Notes: generated by a model from the sequence alone, not told the origin. A DNA stretch of 64,000 nucleotides from Chengkuizengella axinellae (GCF_030730905.1 NZ_JAVAMP010000008.1:62001-126000); one strand, 5' to 3'; shown: positions 32,281 to 41,985, numbered from the stretch's first letter. Numbers and translations are program-made.

Positions 32281-34215
32281 ATGTCCAATTCAAGAGAAAA
32301 TATAGATAGCAACGATACAACTTCACATATACATCATTTTACTGATAGTAAATATTATATGGATAAATGGAAGAAGTGGGACCATCCATGGATCTTTGCG
32401 GGTTTTAATTTATCTGCTGGTATTCTCGGTCCGTTATGGCTTAGTTACAGAAGGATGAATCTTGTATTATTCATCTATTTTATAACCATACTGGTTTTGC
32501 AATGTTTTTTTGTTTTATTTAATATTGAATATTCTTATTTGATCCCCATTGTTATCCATATCATACTATTTACATTTGGGAATTCTATTTATTTTAATTT
32601 TGTAAAAAAGAAAATGAAGAAGATGTCAAAACAAAATAAGTACTCTGATTTTGCAACTAATTTACGAAAAGCTGGTGGGATTAGTAAGAATGGAGTGGTA
32701 GTTTCTTTTTTCATTTTATTCACATTTGTTTGGATCGCTTTAAGTACAACCTCTTTAATCACTTCATATAAAGCTGCAGTTCAAAAAGAAAACTCTACAT
32801 TATTCTATCTTGAAATACTAGAAGAAAATAATAACAAATTATATGATCTTGGAGTAGAAACCATTGATCTCATTATAGGAGTGGATAGTCCTCAGCAAAA
32901 GATCAATTCCATAATGAATCTAGAACAGACAATAATTGAATATAAAGAGCAAATGACCATACAGCTAGAACATGAAATTCTATTAGATGAACTAATATTT
33001 GAAGAAGCAAACGATCATTACATAAGCGGTCTGAACAATGTATTATTGTCTATTAATAATTATCTAGATGGTAACGAGGCAAACAATGAACAAATTGTTC
33101 AAAATTTAACTCAAGTACTCATACACGGGGATTTCATGTATGAAAAAATAAAACAATTTCAAAATGAAAGATCTATTGAAATGTTAAACAAAGCACTAAA
33201 TTCAAAGTTGAAAAATAAATTAAAAAGTATTGAAAATGTTAAAGTTGTAAATGAAAAAGCAATATTAGAGCTAAACAATAAACTATTAGATGCAATTGAA
33301 AATAATAACATTGAAGAAGTAAAGCAGCTTCTAATATTAGGGGCTAATCCAAACGATAACTCAAATACAATATTCAAATCCGTTCCATTTCTTGCTGTTG
33401 AAAAAGGGAATTATATGATTTTTAAGACCCTGATTAATGCAGGAATGGACGTGAATACTGTGATACAAGATGGGCATCTTACTCTTTTAATGCATGCTTC
33501 AAGTTTAGGACATGATCAAATTGTTAATCAATTAATAAATTATAATGTGAATTTGAAACAAAAAGATCGAAATGGTTCTACTGCTTTACACTATATAGTC
33601 TCGACAGATTTTGAAATAGCAACAACACTCATTAATGCAGGATTAGATCCAGAAGAAGAAAATAATCATGCTGAAAGTTACATTAAGAAATTAGAGAACA
33701 AAATACGCACTTCTGGAGGATTTACTGATTTCATAAAACATATTAATCCAAAAGGACTTCACTTGTTGAATTTAATTGGAATAGAAAGATTCGAAAAGAT
33801 AGAGGTGCCTAAGGAAACTGAACAAACACAAAGTGGATGGCAAACTTATACAAATCAAAGGTTTGGTTTCATTGTAAAGTTTCCATCAGACTGGAAAATA
33901 GGAGAGGCCCCAACAAATGGGGATGGTTTATCATTAAATACTGATCCATCGAATCATGTATCAGCTTATGCTGGTTATCATTTTCCAATGAATTTAGATT
34001 CATTCTTAGACTTCAGATTGAAAAATGGAGATACAGCAAAAATAATAATAGAGCAAACAACTTCAAACAACATTGTATTCCATATGATATATACAAATAA
34101 CCAAATAGATTATAATATTAGAGGAGAAGTAACTGTAACATTTTTCGAGAAATATTTAAACCAAATCGAAGAAATGATATATAATTTTGAAACGTTTAAA
34201 GGTGCAGAAGGATAA
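32281..34215 (+). CDS. Membrane protein with DUF2628-like, ankyrin and PsbP-like parts
   Basis: The 644-residue protein seems modular. Residues 1-115 contain YYMDKWKKWDHPWIFAGFN, PLWLSYRRMN and several helices, like DUF2628 membrane proteins. A further helix follows (FFILFTFVWIALSTTSLIT, about 141-159). Residues ~160-320 form a long helical, acidic, coiled-coil-prone stretch. Residues ~325-450 hold ankyrin-like repeats (NIEEVKQLLILGANPND, LMHASSLGHDQIVNQLI, STALHYIVSTDFEIATTLI). Residues ~525-640 form a PsbP/DUF1795-like domain (YTNQRFGFIVKFPSDWKIGE). Function unknown; this combination is unusual. GGAGG precedes the ATG. Confidence 0.8.
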   Translation: MSNSRENIDSNDTTSHIHHFTDSKYYMDKWKKWDHPWIFAGFNLSAGILGPLWLSYRRMNLVLFIYFITILVLQCFFVLFNIEYSYLIPIVIHIILFTFGNSIYFNFVKKKMKKMSKQNKYSDFATNLRKAGGISKNGVVVSFFILFTFVWIALSTTSLITSYKAAVQKENSTLFYLEILEENNNKLYDLGVETIDLIIGVDSPQQKINSIMNLEQTIIEYKEQMTIQLEHEILLDELIFEEANDHYISGLNNVLLSINNYLDGNEANNEQIVQNLTQVLIHGDFMYEKIKQFQNERSIEMLNKALNSKLKNKLKSIENVKVVNEKAILELNNKLLDAIENNNIEEVKQLLILGANPNDNSNTIFKSVPFLAVEKGNYMIFKTLINAGMDVNTVIQDGHLTLLMHASSLGHDQIVNQLINYNVNLKQKDRNGSTALHYIVSTDFEIATTLINAGLDPEEENNHAESYIKKLENKIRTSGGFTDFIKHINPKGLHLLNLIGIERFEKIEVPKETEQTQSGWQTYTNQRFGFIVKFPSDWKIGEAPTNGDGLSLNTDPSNHVSAYAGYHFPMNLDSFLDFRLKNGDTAKIIIEQTTSNNIVFHMIYTNNQIDYNIRGEVTVTFFEKYLNQIEEMIYNFETFKGAEG

Positions 34216-34229
34216 TTTTTCTTCCACAT

Positions 34230-34280
34230 TCCTAAGTCCTCTACATTAGTAAAATTGGACTTAGGAATTATTTTATTTTT
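34230..34280 (+). terminator. Terminator of the ankyrin membrane protein gene
   Basis: TCCTAAGTCC (34230-34239) pairs perfectly with GGACTTAGGA (34257-34266), followed by a T-rich run on the + strand. Confidence 0.85.
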
Positions 34281-34286
34281 TTCTTC

Positions 34287-34673
34287 TTATTTTACACCTA
34301 ATAAACCTAGTAACTCTCGATCTAAATCTAGCATCTTTCTTTTCTTCTTTAATCGTACAGTAATATTTATACCTGTTTCATCTGAATCTAAAATAAGCTT
34401 TTGGTTAAGTTCTGTATTTCTATGTCCAAAAAAATCACATATTCGATTTATTGTTTTATCTGAAACTCTTTTTCCACGTTCAATTTTTGAGATCGATGAA
34501 ATTGATAATCCACTTTCGGCAGATAATTTTTTTTGTGTTAAATTTTTTGTTTCTCGAAGTATATATACATTAATCCCAATCATTTCATTTTCTGTCACTT
34601 CTTTGTGATCTAGTTCCTGCATTTTATTCAGTATTTTCTGTGAAGGTCTTTGAAGAACCATTGTTCCCATCAT
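34287..34673 (-). CDS. XRE-family HTH regulator
   Basis: The 128-residue protein has a Cro/CI-type HTH: IGINVYILRETKNLTQKKLS, AESGLSISSISKIERGKRVS, KTINRICDFFGHRNTELN (about residues 32-90). A short basic tail KKKRKML follows. Its targets are unknown. It is monocistronic, convergent with the ankyrin gene, with AAAGGGG before the ATG. Confidence 0.88.
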   Translation of the reverse strand: MMGTMVLQRPSQKILNKMQELDHKEVTENEMIGINVYILRETKNLTQKKLSAESGLSISSISKIERGKRVSDKTINRICDFFGHRNTELNQKLILDSDETGINITVRLKKKRKMLDLDRELLGLLGVK

Positions 34674-34775
34674 GATGTCCCCTTTAAATCCTTTTAAACT
34701 TCTGACAGTTTCAAATTATTATTACACTTAATTGTATTATTTTAATAGATTCACATTAAAATAACAATCCTTATT

Positions 34776-35681
34776 TTATTTCATCTCATTTAAATAACTT
34801 ACTGTTGAAAACATGCCACCAGTATTCACTGTAAAGTTATTTGTTAAATGATGCGGAATGTGACAATGAAATGGCCAAATCCCTGGATTATTAGTATAAA
34901 ATTCAATATCATAAGTTTCCCCTGGAGCAACTAATATATTGTTTTTTACATATTGATTATTTTCTGAAAAAGAGTTTCCATCTGTTGCAGTAACTATAAA
35001 TTGATGACCATGCAGGTGAATAGGGTGTGCATTCATACCTAGGTTCCCCAATCGAATACGGATATTTTCACCTCTCTCAACAAGAAGGTGTTCAGTAAAA
35101 GGAAAACATCTTCCATTCATCGTAAAGAAATTAAGATCATGAGACATCGGATTTACATTATAGGTTCCTGCAGGTAAAGTTCCTTTTGATAGTCCTGTTA
35201 ATGCAAACTCCTGTAATAGGACAAAATAGTCTCTTTGAATATGTGTTTGTTTTTGAGGAGGTTCCAGTATGATAAAAGCACCACCCATTCCCATCATTTC
35301 TTGTTTTGCAGTGTGATAATGTGTGTGATACAAATGTGTTCCTGGGGGATTAATTATTTTATAGCGATAATCAAAATATTGATTTGGTTCTATTTTAGGA
35401 GAAGGTTCAACTTCTGGAACACCATCCATTACATTGGGCAAATCTAAGCCATGCCAATGTACACTTGTCGGTTCAGCTAGTTTGTTATAAACTCTAATAT
35501 TTACGATGTCCCCTTGATATACTTGAATAGTAGGACCAGGGATAGTCCCATTATATCCCCATCCCCTCATATATATATCAGACAATAATGGATTCGTCAC
35601 AGGCTCTGCAATTAAATTAAAATATTTTATGCCATCTTTTAATACGTAAGGAAGATTTGGGATTCCTTGTGTAATAACCAT
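34776..35681 (-). CDS. Two-domain multicopper oxidase without signal peptide
   Basis: About 301 residues. The copper ligands are in VHWHGLD, LYHTHYHTAKQE, HPIHLHGHQF and WPFHCHIPHH, covering the type 1, 2 and 3 sites. The size is that of two-domain laccases or nitrite-reductase-like oxidases rather than the three-domain CotA. No signal peptide is visible, so it is cytoplasmic or, like CotA, deposited on spores from the mother cell. Start ATG 35679-35681 has AAGGAG 9 nt upstream; an upstream in-frame ATG overlaps that site. Confidence 0.88.
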   Translation of the reverse strand: MVITQGIPNLPYVLKDGIKYFNLIAEPVTNPLLSDIYMRGWGYNGTIPGPTIQVYQGDIVNIRVYNKLAEPTSVHWHGLDLPNVMDGVPEVEPSPKIEPNQYFDYRYKIINPPGTHLYHTHYHTAKQEMMGMGGAFIILEPPQKQTHIQRDYFVLLQEFALTGLSKGTLPAGTYNVNPMSHDLNFFTMNGRCFPFTEHLLVERGENIRIRLGNLGMNAHPIHLHGHQFIVTATDGNSFSENNQYVKNNILVAPGETYDIEFYTNNPGIWPFHCHIPHHLTNNFTVNTGGMFSTVSYLNEMK

Positions 35682-35769
35682 AAAACTCACTCCTTGCATT
35701 TAAAACTTCCCACAATATGATGCAGCAAACGTAATTAATGATAATATATGTTTCAAATAAACATAAAAA

Positions 35770-35794
35770 GAACACTGCAATTCAGACAGTGCCC
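35770..35794 (-). terminator. Terminator of the kelch gene
   Basis: On the reverse strand GGGCACTG pairs with CAGTGTTC (two G-T pairs), followed by TTTTTATG. It lies 29 nt past the stop of the kelch gene. Confidence 0.65.
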
Positions 35795-35822
35795 TTTTGT
35801 ATTTATTGAATCAATGAAGCCA

Positions 35823-37352
35823 TTAGTTCATATGAATTGAGATTATTTTATTATTTTCATCCTGTTGATAATTTACATTAGCTCCTAGCGATTCACTTAC
35901 AAATCTTAATGGAACAAGAGTAGAGCCATTTATAATTTCAGCAGGCATAGTCAGATTCATCGTTTGATTGTTCAACATGGCTTCATCCGACCCTATTTGT
36001 AAAACAATTTTAATATCATCCTTTATTGCTGTTACAGTCTTAGTTTGATTATCCCACTTTAGCTCTGCACCAAGTGATTCAAATATATCTCTCATCGGAA
36101 CCATAGTAGTACCATTCTTAATCAATGATGGGGTATCAAACCTTGTTACTTGATCATTAATGACAATTGAAAAATCTGACTCTAAATCATATACTCTAAC
36201 TTGATCTTGTGAAATAAGTTGAATCCTATCTATATGATTTGACTGATAGGATTCAACCTCCTGTCCACCAATAATAAAAACCTTCTCATCAACAATAGTT
36301 GCTTGATATCCTCTTTTATTTTGATATATGTTTGTGATGACATTCCAATTGTCGTTTACCATATCATACACTTGTAACGTTCCTATTTGATGTTTAAGGC
36401 TATCCATCATATCCAATACATAAATATCCCCATTCAAAGTTAGAGAGGAATAATTACTTCCTTCAATGGGAGTAGATAAACTTTCAGCTGTAGTCCAGGA
36501 ATTCGTTGATGGATCATATGTGACAACACTGCTAACTTGTGTACTGTTTTTTGACGTACCAATTAGGATAATTTTATCACTTGTAGCTTCTGTTAAATAA
36601 ACATTTTCTATATCCAAAGATTTCATTTCTACTTCTATCCAATCATTCTCCTCAGAATCGTATCTATTTATTTTGTCAGAACCTATTAAAAAGATTTGAC
36701 CATTTAATTCTTCCATGTACAAAGTTTCATTGGCATCTACAAAACTAGCTCCTTTTTCCCAAGTATCTTTCTCTGGATTATACACTTCTATAATATGTTT
36801 ATATAAGTGTTCTCCATTTTCCCAACCAACATCATAATCCTTCACTACATAAATCTCACTATTTGCTGACTTTGCTTGCATACTACTTGATAATGGGTTC
36901 ACCATACTTGCTGATTCTATCCAGACATCATTTGCTGGGTCATAAACTTCCACTGAATTTAAATGGATATAACTGCTATCGATTCCATCAGATACTGTAT
37001 AATAACCACCAATAGCATATATTTTATCATTCAGCACTACGGTTTGAAATCCAGTTCTCTTCTCATTCATACTAGCAACATCTGTCCATGTGTTATTTTT
37101 GATGTTGTATACTTCCACACGATCTAGATAATCAAATTGATTTTCTGTAACTAAATACATACCTCCAATTGCATATATTTTGTCATCAAGTTGTTCAATT
37201 TGAAAATTGATCCTTTGTTGATTCAAGCTTGAAACCTCTTCCCAAACTCCTGTACCTTCTGCATGAATCATTGAAATAGAAATTATTGATGATATCAGAG
37301 CTGCAATTACAAATACTTTGAATCTAGTTAATAGTTTTACAGATATGTTCAT
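35823..37352 (-). CDS. Secreted kelch-repeat protein with copper amine oxidase N-like domain
   Basis: The 509-residue protein has a signal peptide (VFVIAALISSIISISMIHA). About five to six kelch blades follow, of the type IYAIGGxY...VEVYNIKNNTWTDVASM (residues ~40-390). The C-terminal domain (~395-509) contains TTMVPMRDIFESLGAELKWD and STLVPLRFVSESLGANV, the repeat pair of the copper amine oxidase N-terminal (stalk) fold used by Firmicutes as a wall or substrate-binding module. It is probably a surface adhesion or scaffold protein, not an enzyme. Confidence 0.88.
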   Translation of the reverse strand: MNISVKLLTRFKVFVIAALISSIISISMIHAEGTGVWEEVSSLNQQRINFQIEQLDDKIYAIGGMYLVTENQFDYLDRVEVYNIKNNTWTDVASMNEKRTGFQTVVLNDKIYAIGGYYTVSDGIDSSYIHLNSVEVYDPANDVWIESASMVNPLSSSMQAKSANSEIYVVKDYDVGWENGEHLYKHIIEVYNPEKDTWEKGASFVDANETLYMEELNGQIFLIGSDKINRYDSEENDWIEVEMKSLDIENVYLTEATSDKIILIGTSKNSTQVSSVVTYDPSTNSWTTAESLSTPIEGSNYSSLTLNGDIYVLDMMDSLKHQIGTLQVYDMVNDNWNVITNIYQNKRGYQATIVDEKVFIIGGQEVESYQSNHIDRIQLISQDQVRVYDLESDFSIVINDQVTRFDTPSLIKNGTTMVPMRDIFESLGAELKWDNQTKTVTAIKDDIKIVLQIGSDEAMLNNQTMNLTMPAEIINGSTLVPLRFVSESLGANVNYQQDENNKIISIHMN

Positions 37353-37402
37353 TTATAGTTACTCTCCTTTTTTTTACAGCCATTATATCACGTTCTACTG
37401 TA

Positions 37403-38548
37403 CTAATCGATCTCATCATACAACGATCTCCATAGATAAAATGCTGCGTACGACTCCCACCCCTCCCATTGTTTTACTAATTTTTCTAATTCTTTTATAG
37501 AAGGTTTTTCATTTAATTTTAGAATTGTTTTTAAAGCGTTATGTATCCCAACATCTGCGATCGGAAATGCACTATTTATCGAAAAACATTTCATGATCGT
37601 ATAATCAGCAGTCCATTTGCCTATTCCTCTAATAGAGGTAAGTTGTTCAACTATTCTTTGATAGTTTTCTTCATACCTTAGTTTTTTTTGATCTAAAATC
37701 CCGTTGGAAATCAACTTGGCAACCCCAACAATATATTCAGCTTTTCTAGTAGAGATTTGCATCTCCTTTAACTCTTCAACTTTAACATCAGCTATCTGAT
37801 CAGCCGTTGGAAAAACCCAGTATTGAGTATCTTTATATGTAAAGTTCTCAGCAAATTGATGTACAAAACGTTTTTTTAATGTATAAGCAAACCTCAAATT
37901 AATTTGTTGCCCTAAAATAGACCAGCACAACGCTTCAAATAAATTATTTATTTTTATTAATCTTAACCCATAAAATTTTTCTGTAAGTTTCCCCATTATG
38001 TGATCACTTTTAAATGATGAATAAAATGGGGTTATGTCTGTACCAAGATCAAACATATCCCATATATATCTAGCAATCTGCGCTCTCATCCATTGTGTTG
38101 GAATACCGTTCAAAAATGTAACTGTTAAGTGATTTTGAAATGAGATTTTAAACAAAACAAATTTTTTATTAAACTTCAACAGCTTGTACAATTCATTTTG
38201 TACTACCTTATGTAAACATTCTTCATCTGATCTATTTAAAATAACTAAACATTCTATAAAATCGAATTCATTAGGCACCTCAATATCCAAAACATCTACT
38301 CGATCTTTCCATTTCACTTCATGTACATTTGGATGACACAATTTACAAGGCTTATATCCATTTGCTTCTGCTTCTATGAAGGTTTGGGTAAAAATAATCT
38401 CTTCAATTGTTGGTGATTGAACGGATTCACACGAAGCTAAACAATACGTTTCATTAGTCTTCTTACATATAAAAAACTTCCCATCATATGATGAATCTCG
38501 AGATTTCATTATGTTGTACATGTCATTATTACTTAGTATATAATCCAT
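37403..38548 (-). CDS. Ada zinc domain fused to AlkA-type DNA glycosylase
   Basis: The 381-residue protein starts with an Ada-like Zn-binding module (YDGKFFICKKTNETYCLASC, and later GYKPCKLCHP: four Cys). It then has an AlkA N-like region and an HhH-GPD glycosylase: LCWSILGQQINLRFAYTLKK, LTSIRGIGKWTADYTIM (HhH) and FPIADVGIHNAL (catalytic Asp). The AraC-type HTH that separates these parts in AdaA-AlkA proteins is missing. So it may use methyl transfer to Cys, or the zinc module, for damage recognition within the repair enzyme. It excises alkylated bases such as 3-methyladenine. Confidence 0.85.
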   Translation of the reverse strand: MDYILSNNDMYNIMKSRDSSYDGKFFICKKTNETYCLASCESVQSPTIEEIIFTQTFIEAEANGYKPCKLCHPNVHEVKWKDRVDVLDIEVPNEFDFIECLVILNRSDEECLHKVVQNELYKLLKFNKKFVLFKISFQNHLTVTFLNGIPTQWMRAQIARYIWDMFDLGTDITPFYSSFKSDHIMGKLTEKFYGLRLIKINNLFEALCWSILGQQINLRFAYTLKKRFVHQFAENFTYKDTQYWVFPTADQIADVKVEELKEMQISTRKAEYIVGVAKLISNGILDQKKLRYEENYQRIVEQLTSIRGIGKWTADYTIMKCFSINSAFPIADVGIHNALKTILKLNEKPSIKELEKLVKQWEGWESYAAFYLWRSLYDEID

Positions 38549-38618
38549 GACGATTCTCCATTTCTTGAAATCATATCGTTACCTTTCATCATACATCAAT
38601 CGTCAGTATATGGAAAAT

Positions 38619-38666
38619 GAGAGCTGCGAATGTACGTGAATGTCAAGCTCTACATTTGCAGTTCTC
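38619..38666. terminator. Hairpin between the SGNH esterase and Ada-AlkA genes
   Basis: A 16-bp stem (38619-38634 with 38651-38666) has two G-T pairs on the + strand. No strong T-run is present. It lies 36 nt beyond the stop of the SGNH gene. Confidence 0.5.
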
Positions 38667-38701
38667 TATATAAACATTTATATAGACTAACTTTATTAGC
38701 C

Positions 38702-39337
38702 TTATTTTACTAATGGTGCATAACCAAGTTCATTCATAGCTGTCGCCATTAAATAATATCCTTTACCATTTGGATGAAATTGGTCATATGATAATAGTTC
38801 TTTTTCTCTGCCTAAAAATAAAGGATATACATTAGCAATACCTATACTCTTGCTTTCAAAACTTTGGATATGTTTGTTGAATTTCCTCACCCAAACATCT
38901 GTACCTGGTATATTTGGAAAAGGATTATATAAGTTCATTCCCCTTATCATGTATTTATGAGTATTATATTTTTTGAAATAGTGAATCCTATCAATAATTT
39001 CATCAAAATTTTTATTAAAACGTTTTAATGCTCCAGCTAAAACACTTTGTTTTTTCGATTTTAAGAATTGTAATGCAGCATTTTTCATATCATTCCCACC
39101 AACTGTAATAGATATTATATCAGCTTGTTTAATCAATACCTGAACATCATCATAATTCGTAATCATATCCAATACATCATCCGAAGTTGCACCAGAGACG
39201 CCAAAATTTTCGCAAACCACATATTTATTTATTTGTTTATAAGCCATAGATACATACTGTGGAACAAATCCAGATTGAGGAGAAGGCGCTCCTACACCAA
39301 CTGTTAAGGAATCACCCAAAGCTAAATAATTAATCAA
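38702..39337 (-). CDS. SGNH/GDSL hydrolase
   Basis: The 211-residue esterase has block I LALGDSLTVGVGAP (nucleophile Ser), block II Gly in NFGVSGATSDD, block III TVGGNDMKNA (Asn) and block V SYDQFHPNGKGYYLM (Asp-His). The substrate is a lipid or acetyl ester. No signal peptide is seen, although many relatives are secreted. A 22-bp palindrome lies about 125 bp upstream. Confidence 0.9.
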   Translation of the reverse strand: MINYLALGDSLTVGVGAPSPQSGFVPQYVSMAYKQINKYVVCENFGVSGATSDDVLDMITNYDDVQVLIKQADIISITVGGNDMKNAALQFLKSKKQSVLAGALKRFNKNFDEIIDRIHYFKKYNTHKYMIRGMNLYNPFPNIPGTDVWVRKFNKHIQSFESKSIGIANVYPLFLGREKELLSYDQFHPNGKGYYLMATAMNELGYAPLVK

Positions 39338-39461
39338 CTTGAATCATCCTCTCTAGTCCCTTTTGAATAGACCGCTCTTTTTATCAAGTTTCAACATTCC
39401 ATAATCTTCTGTTATACATACATAGCGGAATGCAATCACCTGATAAGTTCAACTAACTTTT

Positions 39462-39483
39462 AGTGGGTATACGTATACCCACT
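39462..39483. promoter_or_regulatory. Perfect 22-bp palindrome upstream of the SGNH hydrolase gene
   Basis: AGTGGGTATAC is followed directly by its own complement, with no spacer. The symmetry extends outward (CTTTT/GAAAG) with one T/G mismatch. A zero-spacer palindrome cannot form a stable RNA hairpin loop at its centre, so a dimeric repressor operator is more likely than a terminator. Confidence 0.55.
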
Positions 39484-39560
39484 GAAAGAAAGGTTCACTT
39501 TATTAGTAATGTATCCTATGCAAAAACCTCAATATGGGTTCATGCCCAGATCATCAACTC

Positions 39561-39599
39561 AAAAAAAATCCCTTTAAGTAATCAACTACTTAAAAGGAT
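39561..39599 (-). terminator. Terminator of the desaturase gene
   Basis: Reverse-strand ATCCTTTTAAGTA pairs with TACTTAAAGGGAT (39568-39599) and is followed by eight T residues. Confidence 0.88.
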
Positions 39600-39619
39600 G
39601 AATTAAAATTCAGAATATT

Positions 39620-40639
39620 TTATTTTACATTGACTTTCCTATTAAAATAAAACTTTTTTAGTTCTTTAAAAGTGATAAAAGTTTTCCGTCTTTCATCCCA
39701 AAGTTTGAAACGAAGAGATTTTAAGCTTGATCCTATTTTAATCGTTGTTGCTTTTTTTAGTTCAGTAATTGATTTATGCACCTTTTCAAGGTTATAATTC
39801 GGGATTTTAGAACTAAGGTGATGGACATGATGAAAACCTATATTCCCAGTGATCCATTGAAAAACTTTTGGCAGTTTATAATAAGAGCTTCCATCTATTG
39901 CAGCCTTAACATAATCCCAGTTTTCTTCTTCTTCAAAGTATGAATCTTCGAATTGATGCTGTACATAAAATAACCATATTCCTAATACACCACTTACAAA
40001 AAGAATTGGAGCTTGGATCATAATGAATGCTTTCCATCCAATAGCAAAACACATAAACACATATAATGCTACAATAAATAAATTAGTGATATAAGTGCTG
40101 ATACGCTCTTTTCTCCTTGCATCTTTCGCATTAAAACGATTTAAAATGATGAGAATATATATTGGACCTAAACCAAACATGATAAACGGGTTTCTATATA
40201 AACGATAAGCTAACCTTTTCCAAAAAGAAGCTTTTACATATTCTTCAACGGTTAGAACCCAAATATCTCCAGTCCCTCTTTTGTTTAAGTTTCCATTTGT
40301 AGCATGATGAATAGAATGCTCTCTTTTCCACTTTTCATATGGAAACAGAGTCAGTACACCACTCACAAATCCAAGAATGTCATTTTTCTTTCTGCTTTTA
40401 AAGAACGACTGATGGCAGCAATCATGAAAAATGATAAAAATACGTACTAAAAACCCTGAGGCAGGGACTGAAAAAAGAAGAGACAACCAAAAAGAAACAT
40501 TTAAGCTTAGATACGCTGCAAACCAAAGTAGAAAAAACGGCAAGAAAGTATTCAATATTTGCCTTGTACTTGATTTGGTACTAGATTTTTCAAAAGGGGC
40601 AACTAATTTTTTTAAATATTGATGGTTTTTTTTACTCAT
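39620..40639 (-). CDS. Membrane fatty acid desaturase
   Basis: About 339 residues with four membrane helices and the three histidine boxes that bind the di-iron centre: HDCCHQ, HSIHH and HHVHH. It resembles Bacillus acyl-lipid desaturases (Des/DesA type) that raise membrane fluidity, often in the cold. The ATG at 40637-40639 has AGGAGG upstream; the frame is open for 25 more codons but without a ribosome site. A 13-bp palindrome (ATGTATAATACAT, 40702-40714) lies in the promoter region. Confidence 0.9.
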   Translation of the reverse strand: MSKKNHQYLKKLVAPFEKSSTKSSTRQILNTFLPFFLLWFAAYLSLNVSFWLSLLFSVPASGFLVRIFIIFHDCCHQSFFKSRKKNDILGFVSGVLTLFPYEKWKREHSIHHATNGNLNKRGTGDIWVLTVEEYVKASFWKRLAYRLYRNPFIMFGLGPIYILIILNRFNAKDARRKERISTYITNLFIVALYVFMCFAIGWKAFIMIQAPILFVSGVLGIWLFYVQHQFEDSYFEEEENWDYVKAAIDGSSYYKLPKVFQWITGNIGFHHVHHLSSKIPNYNLEKVHKSITELKKATTIKIGSSLKSLRFKLWDERRKTFITFKELKKFYFNRKVNVK

Positions 40640-40914
40640 TGTTTTCCTCCTAAACAATTCAAAGATAATCATTGGTAGTAAACAATGCATATTACTGAAT
40701 AATGTATAATACATTTGCAGTTACCAGTTATCACATTGCTCTCTGTTTTGTTTTTCTGTATATTACTTTAGACGTTTAATCAAGAGTTTCCACTTCAAAC
40801 TGCTTATATTTGAGTAAAATATCTTCACTCATTGAAAATAGGATAAGAAGAAGACAACCTTTAACCACAACAAGTCTATTATACATTGTTTTATATCATT
40901 ACACTATTTTTATT

Positions 40915-41832
40915 TTAATCTAGTCTTGATTCTTTACGAAAGAATCCGAATATGCCCGTTGTCTGAACAATATTTGTAAAGGCATTTGGATCTGTCTCAC
41001 TGAGTACTTTTTTTAAGTTAAATAATTCGTAACGAGTAATCACAATTAATAACATTTCTTTATTTTCATTTGAATAAGAACCTTTAGCTGGAATTTTAGT
41101 AATACCTCTAGATAATTTTTCTCTTAACGCAACTTCCAATTGTTCTGGTTTTGATGTAATGATCATAGCTGTTAATTTGATATGTCGAGTATGAATGGTA
41201 TCTATTACACGTGTTGCAGCGTAAAGAGCCACTAATGTATAAAGCGCAGTCTGCCAATCATATAATGCTCCAGAAGCTGTAATAATACCTCCATTTAAAA
41301 TCAAGTAATATGTGCCTGCTGGTCTATCTTTCAATCTAGACAGAATCATTACGATAACATCCATACCACCTGTGGAAGCCCCCCATTTCAAAGTCATTCC
41401 GACTCCAATGGCAGATAATACACCACCAAATACTGCATTTAACAAAATATCATCTTCAGCGACTGCGTAAATAGGCATTTTCCACATAAATAAAGCCAGC
41501 AATATGACACTGAAAAAACTATATAAAGTAAATGACTTTCCCAGATGTCTCCATCCAAGTATCGCAATAGGGATATTTAATAAAAGCAACACCAAACCAG
41601 TTGAAATAGAAAACGGTGTGAAATCATTAACGATACTTGATGTAAGCTGTGCTATTCCAGCAAAACCACTTGAAAAAACATCCGCAGGTATTAAAAATAA
41701 ATTAAAAGCAACTGCATTAAATAACGCACCGATAATGACAATACTTGTTTTTATTATTCTTGCTTTTGTTATGTTTCTTCTTAAATATGATAGTAGATTT
41801 AACTGTGTTTTGTTGTTTTTTCTACTTACCAC
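40915..41832 (-). CDS. YitT family membrane protein
   Basis: The 305-residue protein has five to six helices (FNLFLIPADVFSSGFAGIAQ, KWGASTGGMDVIVMILSR) and a C-terminal cytoplasmic DUF2179 domain (HIKLTAMIITSKPEQLE, GITKIPAKGSYSNENKEML). The YitT/YqfU/YpjC family is common in Bacillales and of unknown transport function. The start is GTG, with AGGAGG 7 nt upstream. Confidence 0.92.
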   Translation of the reverse strand: MVSRKNNKTQLNLLSYLRRNITKARIIKTSIVIIGALFNAVAFNLFLIPADVFSSGFAGIAQLTSSIVNDFTPFSISTGLVLLLLNIPIAILGWRHLGKSFTLYSFFSVILLALFMWKMPIYAVAEDDILLNAVFGGVLSAIGVGMTLKWGASTGGMDVIVMILSRLKDRPAGTYYLILNGGIITASGALYDWQTALYTLVALYAATRVIDTIHTRHIKLTAMIITSKPEQLEVALREKLSRGITKIPAKGSYSNENKEMLLIVITRYELFNLKKVLSETDPNAFTNIVQTTGIFGFFRKESRLD

Positions 41833-41949
41833 ATAACTTCCTCCTAACGTTACTCCTCACTAACTACCCAAAATTAATATAACTGCTATAAGAATTAAAA
41901 GTCAATCATTATTATGAATTTAGTACAAATTATTCCCACTATCAATCGA

Positions 41950-41985
41950 AAAAGCTTACAATGTCTCTCAACATAGTAAGCTTTT
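41950..41985 (-). terminator. Terminator of the hydroxyproline operon
   Basis: AAAAGCTTAC (41950-41959) pairs with GTAAGCTTTT (41976-41985). On the reverse strand the stem is followed by TTTTTCG. It lies 33 nt past the last gene. Confidence 0.85.
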
